A stretch of 64,000 nucleotides of DNA from Galbula dea (lineage: Eukaryota; Chordata; Aves; Piciformes; Galbulidae): the NCBI GenBank assembly GCA_013399015.1, contig VWZX01006538.1:1-64000 (forward strand). Direction: 5' to 3'. The translations under genes and the position numbers were made by a program. A model generated the notes under the pieces. It ran no database searches. It had not been told where the DNA came from and saw nothing but the letters and a program-made list of their open reading frames with translations. The stretch's first letter is position 1, and the number at the start of each line of letters is the position of its first letter. Below are positions 32,731 to 45,190 of the stretch, in pieces.

Positions 32731-35700
32731 ATCTCAAAGCAATATATTGCTGAAGAACACCAAGATTCAACCCCATGGAGCTTCAAGATTTATCAGTCTT
32801 TCAAGGTTTATATTATACTTTATTTCTTTTAACCATGGGTCAGAATAGAATCCTCAGGAAAAATATGAAAGTTCTGCAAATTATTGTCTCAGAGAGTTTT
32901 TTAATCCATCACGCCCAACACCCAAACACAAACAAGAATGAAGAAAGGTTTATTTCTCCTTCCCTCAATCTCAGACTGATCTAGATGACAATACTGTGCT
33001 TTCAGTGATCGTTTGTTACCCCTTTTGCAGAGACTTAAACTCTTCATCCTTAGCACGTCATTTAGATATGGCGATGTTGGAAGTCTGGCAGAAGTATCTT
33101 TCTGATATGTATTTCACAATGATCGATAAGAAAAACACAAAAGAAACAAAAGGCATTGTAATAAAATTAGGAAAAAAACCCTACAAACATGGCACACAAT
33201 CTTATACAGGTTTGGAGATTATTTTTAAGACTAAAAGAAATGAACATTGTCCCTCTCTCCCAGTTCAAAGCAGCTTGTTTCTAAAGTGCAACACTTCGCT
33301 TGATGAGAATTCCAGACAAGCTTTGCTTCGGCAGCCTGGAGCCTCTGCCACCCTTGGCCAGGCAGAAGAATACTTGTTTTCAATAACCCCTGTTAATTTA
33401 ATTCTCAGGACTATGCAGCCTAAAAATTGCTATTCTTATTCCATGCCAAGGTGATTCCCTATACTGTAAAAAACCCCTAAGTGATAATAAATTTGGGACT
33501 ATTTTTAACTTAAAAATGTGTATGCTACTATATTTTCAGCAGACTAATAAAATCTGGTGGCATTAATTTGACAGTTTCTAAGAAACAGAAAATGTCACCA
33601 GGAAAGCACTGTCGATCACAAATATAGAATTTTACAAATTCTGTAGAAAGCTAAGTCTTCCGAAGCATTTTTTTAATAGTTTGTTTACAATATTAAAATG
33701 CACATTTATTTACACAAGAAACTACTAAAACTAATTTTGCTAAGGATTCCTGCACTTCCAATTACATTGTTCTAAAATTACTGAAGGAACAATTTTTGTT
33801 TCTCTTTGTTATGTTCTTGTAATTAATTTCTGATACCCAAACAATTTCAGTCTTCTATCGTGAGACTGTCAAATCCTCCATTTCCTCCCTCCCCTGAGAG
33901 GTCTTTGTTCCTGATTTGCCTGATTCTCTCCTCCTTCCCAGTTTTCCTCTTCATTTTACTTTCTCACATTCTCTTCACATCCATTTCTCCTCTCTTTGTA
34001 TAGAGGTCTGAAAGGGCTATAGTTCATTATGCTAAAAGGAATGGGTTTAAAAATCCCTCATCATTTATTTAGGCACTGAAAGTCAACATCTCCATTAAAT
34101 AAAAAAATTCCACAAGAAGCATATGCTTCCCTCAAATGAGTTTTCAATTAGAATGGTAAATGTCTTCCAACTGATTTATTTTTATATGGCCTTAGTACAT
34201 CCTGAGGAACCTTGTGTCCTCTATGGCCTGAACAGAGTAAGCATCCCATACTTAACATGGTGCCAGACCTTCTTGCACATGATCAGTAACCCCAGGCAAC
34301 TATCCAACCAACCACACGTTCTATTGAAAAGAGATAATAAAAGGAACTCCAGAGTAAAAACAGGCACAGAAGCTCCATTGGAGCAAAGTGCAAAATGTCT
34401 TGGGCCAAAACACAACTTTGCTACATTGAGCTCCCATGTAAGGCATGCACAAAGGGCACAGGATCAACAGTCCAGGTATCACTAGGAAAAGTAACATTCA
34501 TTTGCTTTGCAATTCCTTTGCCAATAACACAATAAGGAAGACAAGAAGTAATATTAGACCAGTATCTATGCTGAAGTGTTTACAAACTTTTATAATCATA
34601 CAATTTATTATCAAAAATCAATTTAATTGAATTTAATTATCAACAGCTTAAATTAATTACTTGTGCAACACAACTCAAGCAAGACTGGGGCTTCCTGTGC
34701 TTGCACAGACAGGTATTATCAGAGTGGGTACTGAAGCAAAGCTACAACCTCATTTGATCAATGTCTCCTACTACAGAAACAAGCAAATACACAGCAAAAC
34801 TGGACAAAAATTTATGGATTTAGATTTGAGATCTTGCATGTAAGAAGGGAGGGAATGTCCACACCACGAGTTCACAAATGCAGAAAGTGTTAAGATGATG
34901 TGGCTTTTCTGGCTTTAATGCAAGTTCAGTACATGCTGGGCAAGTGACTGACCTAGACCTTCCAGTTATTTTCCATCCTGCTAGGATAGGTTACCTGATG
35001 ATGACAGCCCCAAAACCCAGCAACGAGATCCTATGCATTGGTAGGAGGACTAAGATGAACTTTTCAAGCTCCTGCAGATAACCACTGATAAATCCTCAAC
35101 ATGGAAACTAGGAGATTAAATAGTGAAAGAAGTATAATAGCTTTCACTGAGTATTTGTGTATAACAAAAATTACTATGTAACTAGGACTAGTACTTCACA
35201 AGTTTTTAGTTGATGCTGATGGTTGAGAAACAAGGTATATGGCAAAGCAGATTGGACATAAGTTGTCAGGGAGGTCTAGTACCACTCCATACCCCCAGTT
35301 TATTCAGTTATAAAAGTTAGCACCATTTCCACCAGGGTCATTTTTGCCTCTCAGTGGGAGAGAAAAACAAACTTCAGCTGATAATTGCCCTACACAATTA
35401 AAATCCTCTCTGGGCTAGAGTTTCAAGTATTATAGAATACTTACTCAAAAGCACTTAAGGGGATGAGATGCATAAGCCTCACTAGAGCATACACAGACTT
35501 CTGTATTAAGTTAATATTCTCTCTCTTTTCCCCATTCATATTAGTACACAGAATTAACAATTCTCTTCTAAGTGTCAGTGGTAATAAATTATAAAAAATA
35601 ATACTAATGGTAGTACAAGAACAGGAAACTCTCCACAACCTGAGGGTATAGAAGGTATATTTATTACTCCCCTAAGACTTGCTGTACAGACTATATTGCT

Positions 35701-38700
35701 CAAGTAAGGAAATAAAAGCACAAAACCCAAACCCCACTGTCCTCATAATAATTACATTACAATTTTAATGCAAAGCTATTACGGTTGTTTAATATGATCC
35801 TCCTAGAGTTCCAAACAACTGTTTCACATATTGCCTACTTACAAATACATTAAAATGTATCCTAGCTAAATTATTGTTTTGGTTATTTTGGAGTCCATTC
35901 ATTAGCAGAACCCCTACCTTCTCCATGCATCATTAAAATTCCTTTCTTAATGAATCTCTCCACAAATGAAAGTATCTTATTGACACAATTCAAACACAAG
36001 TATATACTGTGTCAACAATGCTAAGTTGTCTTCATTACACAGCAATGAAGAACCAAAACAAAAGCTACAGCACTGCACGTCAGGCTAAATGGTCCCACTT
36101 CAGCAAATAGTCTAGAAATGATAGCTTTAAAAGAGAAGAGAATTGATTGATTTAATACAGGAATCTGAAAGACTTACACAAAAAGAGAGATTTGTAACTC
36201 CTTGCTTTCTCTAACACGCAGAGAAAGGGGAAAATACATTTTTTCCCCGAGGAAAACAGAGCAGCTGAAGAGAGAATTCACAAAGAAACATAGCTCATTT
36301 TGAACATTCACCCTTCTTATAGTCACACATTGCAGAATGAAATGACCAAAGGTAGAAGGCAAAAATGAGACACTACATGTAAGAAAGAATCAAATGCTAT
36401 ATTAATTAAAGTTAGTTATATTAAATCACATACTCTTTATATTACTTCCACCAACTTGAGCAGAAGTATCAGTTCCAAGTAAATACCTAAAGCTAGCCAG
36501 CGTACATCTGTGTCCATATCAAGAAACCATATGAAATTCAAAGATGTGAACTGAGAAATGAAGGCATGCCCTGGCACAAAGACATACACATATGAAATCA
36601 ATCCTGGCCGAGGGCCATGTCTACAGCTCATACACTGCTGTGGATCCAGTGAGGCACGCAGAACTAGTTCATGCCAGTTATTTAATATGCAAAGTAGAAA
36701 CCTGAAAATATAAATCCAAGTATAGGTGTATCATACACAGTGTAGCAGATGCATGTACAAAATATGCACCAATTAAAAAAAAAAAAAAAGGCGCTGCAGA
36801 TGTTATTCTTTTAGCCTCAAGGAAAAAGTACTTCTACTGACATTTTTGAGCTATGGCTACATGTCATGTATGGAGTCTCTATACCAACATCAGAAAACCA
36901 ACTACATGAATTACAAAGTACTCATATGTATTTGCACTTGCCTTAATTTTATCCTAAGATTTCCTTTTTTTTATATGAAAGGACAGCCATCTCCTTAAAC
37001 ACTCCGATAGATTTTCCAGATACTATTTTTATTAGTAGAATTCAGTGAAATACAGGATTGTACTGAAGAATTGAGAAACCTTATAGGCTCTTCCTTCCAC
37101 ATCTACTACATGTGAACTGTACTGTAAACAAATTGTTACAATGGGACAGCCAGGTCCAACAAACAAGAGTGTTAGATTAACACTGAGTTCCTCCATTTAC
37201 ACTATTGTCTTATACTAAGAACAGATAGTTCAAGACAAAATGCAAACATTCCTTTATGAGATGAAGATTAATGGCTGCCACTTTTTAAATGGCTGAAATC
37301 TTTTCCAAGTGAGCAGAGTAACTGAAAAGCATCCATAAGCAAGAACCTCTTACCCTTTGTTACAAAATGTAGAAGTCACTTTCCTTTAATCATATATGCT
37401 TGTCAAAGTTGCAGTTAATAAACACTTACTATGGATTTGATACAATAACCTAACGCAATAAGGTGAAGCACAAAGACAAGATTTTATTTTGTTATCTGGA
37501 AATCAGATGTCATGGTCCCAGGTTCTTCACAGCCATTCCCAAACTGAATGATGAGGTAGAGGGATCCCACCGAGCAGGTCAAGAAAAACAAAAGCCAAGA
37601 TGAGTATAGCTTGTCTCTCACAAAATTACAAAAGAGCAACTATTTAATATAAAGGAAAATATCTGTGTAAGAACAAGTGGATGAGTGCTAGTTCACTACT
37701 TACAGTTAGGTCAGACATGGAAAAAGTTTACCATATATAGAGATTTATACAATTACCAAGTGGATTACCATGAAAGGATTGCCCAGAAATAGCTTAGATT
37801 CAGTGCTACAGATTCCATTAAATTTTATATTCAAATTGTCTGTCAGGTTTCTCACCAGAATACATTATCTTCAGAAAGTCCCTCTCATTCTCAGCAGTAC
37901 TATTAGACAAACCCCAAAGCATGTCTTAACACATGCCCACTCCTTTCCCAGTTCCTCTGTCCTTACGCGCAAGAATGTGGCTGCCTAGTTATCAGAATTA
38001 CCTGTTTTAGCTGACACACATAGCCATAATAGTTACAGTCATAACACCATCACCACTGCCTTACAGTGTTTAATTAAAGGTAAAGAAATTTTCCAATAGC
38101 TAATTCTCAATTAGCCAGCTACAACCACAGCCAAGTGGGAGGAGAACTGCTCCTGAAGCCTTAACTGGTCTGTGTGCAGCAAGGATGTGCCAGCTTCTGC
38201 CACTGCTGCAAGACAGTGAGAGATTGACTCAATGTGATTTCTGCATAAAAACGTGCATCTGAAGGGACAAATGTTACAGCATATATCAGCTCTCCTCAGG
38301 CATCAGAGGAACTAAACACTACAAGGTGCCTGCCTAACGAAACAGAAAACAGACCACAGGGGAGAAAGGCAAGATGCTTATGGCTTTCTCTATCAGAATG
38401 TGTGTGCCACACAGCTATGTCAAGTATGACAAATGTTTAAAATATAAGGGATGAAGCAAAACAAGCTTAAAAACAAGGAAGAGTGAAACGTTCTAACTAA
38501 CAGGAGACAAATGTGCAAACAAGGACAGTAAGTTACAGTGGTACTGAAGGTTCTCAGTTAACTAAATATTAAATTCCTGAGAGACCAGCTTCATATTGTA
38601 TTTAATTCCACCTAAACAGTGGGCAGCCATCAAGAAAAGACATTCCCTCTTTCCACTCCTCTCCCCACTTTTACTGTTATAAAGGCCCAACAACCCACTT

Positions 38701-41700
38701 AATATCTCCCTTGTGCTACATCCAACAACTATGCAGCTATAATCATCAGTTCTCTAACAAATCAACTCACTGGTGGAAGGGAAGGAATATTAATATATCC
38801 ACATATCCCTCTTTACCAGGGGGCAATGAAAAAGCTGCCGTTAGGCAGTCTGCAGCTAGTTTGTATCATGTGCAATGAGGAACTGAACACTGGAACTGCA
38901 TAGCCTCTGCACCCACACTCTCCTGAATGTTTCACCCATTTCGACCTTAAATTTGCATTATCTGCTTTGAATGTTCCAATCTAGACAGCTGTACACATGA
39001 GAGACCATCTTCATTATGAAGATATTTTCCCTATCTAGTCCCAAAATTACAATGCAAATCTTTCAGATATATCACGGAATGTCAAAGCCTCCCTCCACTC
39101 CCATACTAGCATGGCCACAAGCTGAACTTTGAAATTTTGTTCTTGTAAATCATCAAAAAGCTAAGCAATGAAATGCCAAGTCCTACGGTACCTATCCACA
39201 AAGACTTGAAGTACCAACCGCATAAGTTGTTCAAAGAAAATGGGAATGTAAAGATTGCACACCAAAAGGCAAAAAAAGAAAAAAAGATAACATAAAGATG
39301 TTAGGTAGGCAGATAAATGGACTACCTTATAAGTTTTACACTAGCCACAGCAGGTGAATACACAGATTTCTGCTGGGGAAGCAAAGATCATCTAAGTGCT
39401 GAAACTGTAAGTGCTCTTGCTGCTTGAACCGCAGGTATCATCATGATGGCAAGCTCTGACAGGTCTGGTTTAGTATTGATAAAGCATCATAAACTAATCT
39501 CAGAATATTACTACAAAGAAAAGTAGCATTATTCCCATGCAATACCAGTGAAATTGAGGTACTAAAGATGTTGATAGTTAAAACTGTTTTCTGGCTTTCA
39601 GACACGTAATACAGGCTTGTTTTTTGTAAGAACAAAGTATTTTCTGCAACAAGCTGCACTCACTACACTGATCATTTGTTCTGTGATCATACAAAACCAA
39701 GCAAGTACCAGCTGAGAGGCACAAAAAATGAAAAAAATTATTTCTGATTTTTGCCAACATAGTTAGATACCATATACTACAAAACAGGAACTCTTTGGTC
39801 TTTAAAACATACTAACCTTTCCACCAAATCCCTATTGTAAAGTCACCGGGTAAACATCTATGCATATGGAATAAGTACCCTTTCAAACAATCTACTGTGT
39901 TCATCAGATTCATTCTGGCAACACACTATGAGGTTTTACCCCTACAGTAACCCCCTTGAAACATGTAGTTTCCCTCTCCAAAACTGCTACACAAGAGGTA
40001 TCATCTTCCCCAACAACTATGTCAGCCTTTGTTTTCAGCCCCTGTACCACCAGACCTCTATGGTTCTCTGAGGGGTTTGCTGTGTGGGATAGCAGCAATT
40101 GCAGCTAGAGGAGATGAACATTGCATAATGCTAGGTGTGTATTTCACCCCAAGTTTAAAGTCTCTGTGCAGGCACAAAAATCCCAAAGAAAGCCAAGTCA
40201 GCAGAAGACAATTATGAGAGAGAAGGACTTAGGACAAAAGAGTATCTGCATTAGGCACCTTAAGCCTGTATTTTTTACAGACAAATAAACACATGAACAA
40301 CTGAAAGCATGACAAAAACTCTACAAAAAGAAGGAGAGAGCACAAACAAAACTTCAAAATTCTGTCTATAGTGCTGTGGGTTAATCAGTAGATATAAAAT
40401 ACATTAATTCTGTTTTGCCTTATGAACTGCCCTATTTTTACATCTAACAGCTGCTTTTCACTCTCACACCATACCAAATAGTGTTCCTTCCACTAAAGAA
40501 GAGTGATAACAGCTACAAATTTGTCAAGAAATAACACCCACCACAGTAATTAAAAGCTAGTAAATAATGAGTAAATGGCTCTGCTGTTTTCTCTGAAAAA
40601 GGTGTTAATACCTTGGAAATTGGAAATAACTTTCAAAACAAATAGACAGTCCAGTCTCCAGTGCTCTCTTCTGAGATCTCTTCGGGACTGAAGGGAAGGA
40701 CACACAGACAGAAATGCCATGCTGAAGATGGGCTGATAGGTAGGGCTTACCTGGCAGGCAGGCAAGCCTCAAGCTTGAGGGTTAACCTGGGCTCTCAGAA
40801 GGTGGTTTACACAGATGAGAGCCAGCACAGAAGATCTTGACCCAGGGTCACAGGATGTTTCACAGCAGTAAAGAAATAACCCAGTAAGCCTCTGTGTATA
40901 CTGTGGGCTAAATTAAGAAAGGAGCTCTTGTCAAACCTACCCTTCCACTTTTTTCCTTTATCTCTCATTTGACAGCTACTTCTTACAGCATAAATCCACT
41001 CTGGAGATGAAGCTCTGTAAGCAAATGTCAGTGACTAGTGCAGAGCCTGAACCCTCAACAGCAGCACTAGAATTTGCAGGCTACATGGTAAACACATGGA
41101 GGGAAAAAAAAAAAAAAAGAGTGGTAGCACAAAACCCAAAGAAATGTGGAAGCTACAATCACCTGACCCAAACTCCATCTCCTATTGACCATAAAGGAGA
41201 TGAGAGATGTAGCTTTGCTTGTTATGTGCATCTAATTCGCTGTCGTGGTTCAACCTTTCTCGAAGCTGCCCCCACCACTTTGCGTTTGGAGGAGGACCCA
41301 CATCAGTCAAGAGATGAAGCAAGTAAGTCTGACCTGTTTCTAAAAAGCCCATACCGATACAAAGCACATGGTCCAAACAAACCTGCTTTTCGTTCTAGCT
41401 ACGGAGACATATTACACGCTGCTCAGACAATAGTGCTTTTCAAAAACACCAAGAGTGACCAGGTAGACCTGCAAATGAAAGCCAAGGACAAAACAATCAT
41501 CTGGGAAGATCTCACTTCCCTAGGGGAGATCAGCTGAATTCACACTCTAAGCATATTTAGGATATGTGACAACCTTTTTCCTGACAAAGCATTTCTAACA
41601 CAACCAAAACAACATTTACAAAACAAAATGTTTTCTATGCAGAAAGCACAACAGTAGAACCATTTCTCACAAAGGGACAAATATATAGTACTGAGAGCTA

Positions 41701-43040
41701 CTTTGTACAGAAGCTTCCGGTTCCTTAGAAAAAGAAGCCAGATATCTACAGATGTTCTGTAGCTACAGACATTGTAACATATATACATATATATATAGAG
41801 AGAGAGGTAGATAGAGGGCACTTTCACAGCAGAATCAGAGCACTTATGCACAAATGGGTGCAAGGTTAGGAGAGCCTAAGTTTTTGAATAGAAGATATCT
41901 GCTTATACAGCTGGGTTTCCTATGCAAGCCAGCAAAGAGTAGCGGAGAAGTGTGACCAGTACATCTCATCCATCAGATAGCAGTTCTGCACGGCAGGAGC
42001 ACAGAGTTGCTGCTTTGCTTCCAAATGTGTTTACAGACCTCCGTGATAGTGCAATTTCAGCAGCAGACCTTGGTGAAACACTCTGGAAGGGATGCTGTTT
42101 AGAAACAGCATTGGCAGCAGCCATTTACATAAATACGATTCCTCTTTCAGAAAAGAGGAAGTTCTTCAAAGAATAGAAGCCAGGGGGCTGATGTTCCCAC
42201 CACTGCCTCCAGAGAGTACACAGATGACTTGCTTTAACCCCCAGCCCTGTACTGCTCTAAGGCTGCACACCAGATACTCTTTTTTAAGAAATTTATCCAG
42301 TAAAAAACAGTTAATAGGACCATATATTTTAATTTTAAAGAGTCTCAGCACTAATGGATTAAATACATGACAGCATAAAAATGTTACTCATCTTTCTTTC
42401 AGGTTCAGTGAACATCTTCCCAGTTTCCAGTGCTACTGCAAGTATGAAAAAGGAAGGACTGAACTAAATCAGACTCTCCCTCAAACATATTTTTTATCAT
42501 GTCTGTTGAAAGAAGTGCTCAAAGGTTTATTTTAAAGTGAATCAGTGGAGTTAAACAGGTTTTGGTGAGGTAAATAAATCCTCTGACAAATAAAATGCAG
42601 ACTGCTATCCTGATCTGACTTAATTTCCCTGAATCACAAAAACTGTCCTTGGTGTCTCACTTCACTGAAGATTTTTGTTTCATGCAGGTTTTATTTGCTA
42701 CACCTATATGAACCATGAGGGGTTTATTTAAAACTACCTTAGGAACAGATATAAACATTTGTTTAACATGCTTCAATTACATTTAAAACTTTTTATGGAT
42801 TTTGTGCAAATCTAGGTTGGTTTTATAAGAGCTGTTACAATTTAGGATCAACGTGATTCAGTCTGAGGTGTGGGAAAAGAAGCATACAAGAAGATTAGGA
42901 AACAATGAGTTTCTTCCTTTTTTTTTTCTTGACTATAAGTCCATCAGATTTTATTGATTTCAAAGAAAATTGTTCACAATTTAAATGTCATTGGTAAGGG
43001 AAGAAAGGAACTTGCTGATCTGCAAAACAATTGGCAACTT
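32731..43040 (-). other. PARP8: PARP8 intron segment: 10.3 kb without recognised repeats
   Basis: The longest stretch lacking any CR1 upstream of the exons. It contains A-runs near 36777-36789 and 41105-41119 and a TA/GA-rich simple repeat at about 41777-41812. Open frames at 32996-33454 (152 codons) and 41007-41537 (176 codons) are the longest non-CR1 frames in the window but match nothing, and the latter runs through an A15 tract. I see no exon or RNA gene. Confidence 0.6.
41777..41812. repeat. TA/GA simple repeat
   Basis: An ATATATACATATATATATAG stretch followed by GAGAGAG. Typical microsatellite. Confidence 0.8.
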
Positions 43041-43440
43041 ACAGAATCATAGAATTGTCAGAGTTGGAAGGGACCATAAAGATCATTTAGTTCAACCCTC
43101 CTGCCTGGCAGGGACACCTTCCACTAGATCAGGTTGCCCACAGCCCCATCCAGCCTGGCCTTAAAAGCTGTCAGGGCTTTCACAACCTCTCTAGGCAACC
43201 TGCGCCACTGTCTCACCACCCTAACAGTGAAGAACTTCCTCCTAATATCTAATCTAAATCTACTCTCCTCTAGTTTACATCCATTCCCCCTGGTTCTATC
43301 GCTACCTGACCTCCTAAGAAGTCCCTCACCAGCTTTCTTGTAGGCCCCCTTCAGATACTGGAAGGCCACAATAAGGTCTCCTCGGAGCCTTCTCTCCTCC
43401 AGATTTAACAACCCCAACTTCTTTCCTTCTTCCTCTAAGG
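43041..43440 (-). mobile_element. CR1 LINE, 3' fragment, second subfamily
   Basis: Reverse-strand CR1 with terminus ACAGAATCATAGAATTGTCA and hairpin AGATCATTTAGTTCAACCC. On the minus strand it reads KKLGLLNLEERRLRGDLIV and FRLDIRRKFFTVRVVRQW, then RRLPREVVKAL. The frame is open over most of its length. Sense relative to PARP8. Confidence 0.94.
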
Positions 43441-44221
43441 GAAAAAAAATATATGGCATAAATGCCAGTGTCAGTGCAGACTAACACATATCCTTTAGTT
43501 TATGTTAGCTATTTCTTGCATTATCAGTATGAAAATAATGGTACTCTACTGGTTTTCTCTGGTTTTGAGTTAATTTTAATCATAGTAGCTTGTATGGTGA
43601 TTTGGACATGTAACCAGAGTCATGCTGATGACACAGGATGTTTTAGTTACTGATGGGCTTATATAACATCTAGGTCATTTCTGCTTCTCATGCTGCCCCA
43701 TCAGTGACTAGCCTGCAGGTGGACAAGAGCTTGGGAGGGGACACTGCTGGGACAGCTGCTCCCAAGTGACTCCCAATGTGGGGAGCGAGCACGTGGCTGT
43801 GTGGGCCTGAGCTGCCCATTGGCGTTAATCACAACAGGTACAGTGTGAGAAGGCAGCTTGTAACAGTATATGCTGTGAAATTAGATTCCTTGTAGCAGCA
43901 CAAATGTCTCCAAATATAAGTATTTCCGTAAACCTTCAAATACATCTAGATCCACTTCTCTTATCTCTCGTCTCCATTTTCCCTCATGATGCTCCCAGAA
44001 AGACTATAAGTCCCCAAATCAAAGGCAAAATGCTTTGAAAAGCATCAAGGATATTATGTTTTCAGTGATGCCCAGTCTTGTTTCAGGGTTTTACTTTTGC
44101 AATACCATGAGACCTTTTCTTAAAGGTCTCCTGCACAACAGGACCAGCAACAGACCCAATAACTCACTGCAGCTCCCATCACTAACTACCTAGCACACTC
44201 CCCAAATACTTCTGCAGACTT
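43441..44221 (-). other. PARP8: PARP8 intron segment between CR1s
   Basis: AT-rich except for the GC-rich block at about 43682-43837. No exon recognised. Confidence 0.6.
43682..43837 (+). mobile_element. Probable avian ERV LTR remnant
   Basis: A GC-rich island starting TGCTTCTCATGCTGCCCCAT with GGACAAGAGCTTGGGAGGGG and ACTGCTGGGACAGCTG, ending GCGTTAATCACAACA. These phrases resemble long terminal repeats of endogenous retrovirus-like elements common in bird genomes, with the central part deleted. No coding sequence is present. The match is from memory and the family is not named. Confidence 0.4.
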
Positions 44222-44735
44222 ATAGAATCATAGAATCATCTGTGCTGGAAGGGACTTCAGAGATCATCTAGTCCAACCACCCCTATAGTGAGCAAGGACA
44301 TCCCCAACTAAATCAGGTTGCTCAGAACCTTGTCTAGCCTCACTCTGAATGCCTCCAGGGACGGGGCCTCAACCACCTGCCTGGGCAACCTGTTCCAGTG
44401 TTCCACTACCCTCATGGTAAAGACCTTTTTCCTAATATCTAATCTAAATCTATTCTTCTCTACTTTAAAACAATTACTCGTCGTCCTTTCGCTACATGCC
44501 TTTCTAAACAGGCCCTCTCCAGCATTTTTGTAAGTTCCCCTCAGGTACTGGAAGGTCACTATTAGAACCCCCCGAAGCCTTCTCTTTTTCAGGCTGAACA
44601 ACGCCAGCTCCCTCAGCCTGTCTTCGCAGGGGAGGTGTTCTAGCCCCCTGATCATTTTCATAGCCCTCCTCCGGACCCGCTTCAGCAGGTCCATGTTCTT
44701 TCTGTGTTGAGGGCTCCAGAGCTGAACACAGTACT
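44222..44735 (-). mobile_element. CR1 LINE, 3' part up to an assembly N
   Basis: Reverse-strand CR1 with terminus TAGAATCATAGAATCATC and an intact ORF2 C-terminal frame on the minus strand: MDLLKRVRRRAMKMIRGLEH then FRLDIRKKVFTMRVVEHWNR and LPRQVVEAPS. It runs to GAACACAGTACT and then meets an N at 44736. Confidence 0.95.
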
Positions 44736-44812
44736 NACCCCCCGAAGCCTTCTCTTTTTCAGGCTGAACAACGCCAGCTCCCTCAGCCTGTCTTCGCAGG
44801 GGAGGTGTTCTN
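44736..44812. other. 75-bp perfect duplicate bracketed by two Ns (likely assembly artefact)
   Basis: 44737-44811 is identical base for base to 44567-44641 in the same CR1 and orientation, with a single N on each side (44736 and 44812). Beyond the second N the CR1 continues from a point a few hundred bases further into ORF2, so the true intervening CR1 sequence is missing. Confidence 0.92.
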
Positions 44813-45190
44813 CTTGTTAAACCTCATGACGTTCATCTGGGCCCACCTCTCCAGCCTGTCCAGGTCCTTCTGGATGACATCCCGCCCCTCCAACTTATCA
44901 ACAGCACCACACAACTTAGTGTCATCAGCAAACTTGCTGATGGTGCACTCAATCCTGCTGTTGATATCGTTTATAAAAATATTAAATAGTACAGGTCCCA
45001 GTACAGACCCCTGAGGGACACCACTTGTCACTGGTCTCCATCTGGACTTCGAGCCATTGACCACTACCCTCTGGATGTGACCATCCAGCCAATTCCTCAC
45101 CCACTGAACAGTCCACCCATCAAATCCATAGCTCTCTAATTTGGACAGTAAAATGTTGTGGGGGACCATGTCAAAGGCCTTACAGAAATC
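44813..45190 (-). mobile_element. CR1 LINE, RT core (5' part of the fragment)
   Basis: On the minus strand it encodes the RT palm: MVPHNILLSKLESYGF, GVPQGSVLGPVLFNIFINDI and an intact KFADDTKL catalytic box, all in one frame. It stops at ACAGAAATC near 45190 (5' truncation). It is very likely the same insertion as 44222-44735. Confidence 0.94.

Noticed and set aside
32996..33454. 152-codon plus-strand open frame
   Set aside because: No similarity to any protein I know, no start context or neighbouring exons; taken as chance.
41007..41537. 176-codon plus-strand open frame, the longest non-CR1 frame
   Set aside because: No recognisable domain, runs through an A15 homopolymer, antisense to PARP8 with no splice-site context; a frame of this length is within chance for 64 kb of six-frame sequence.
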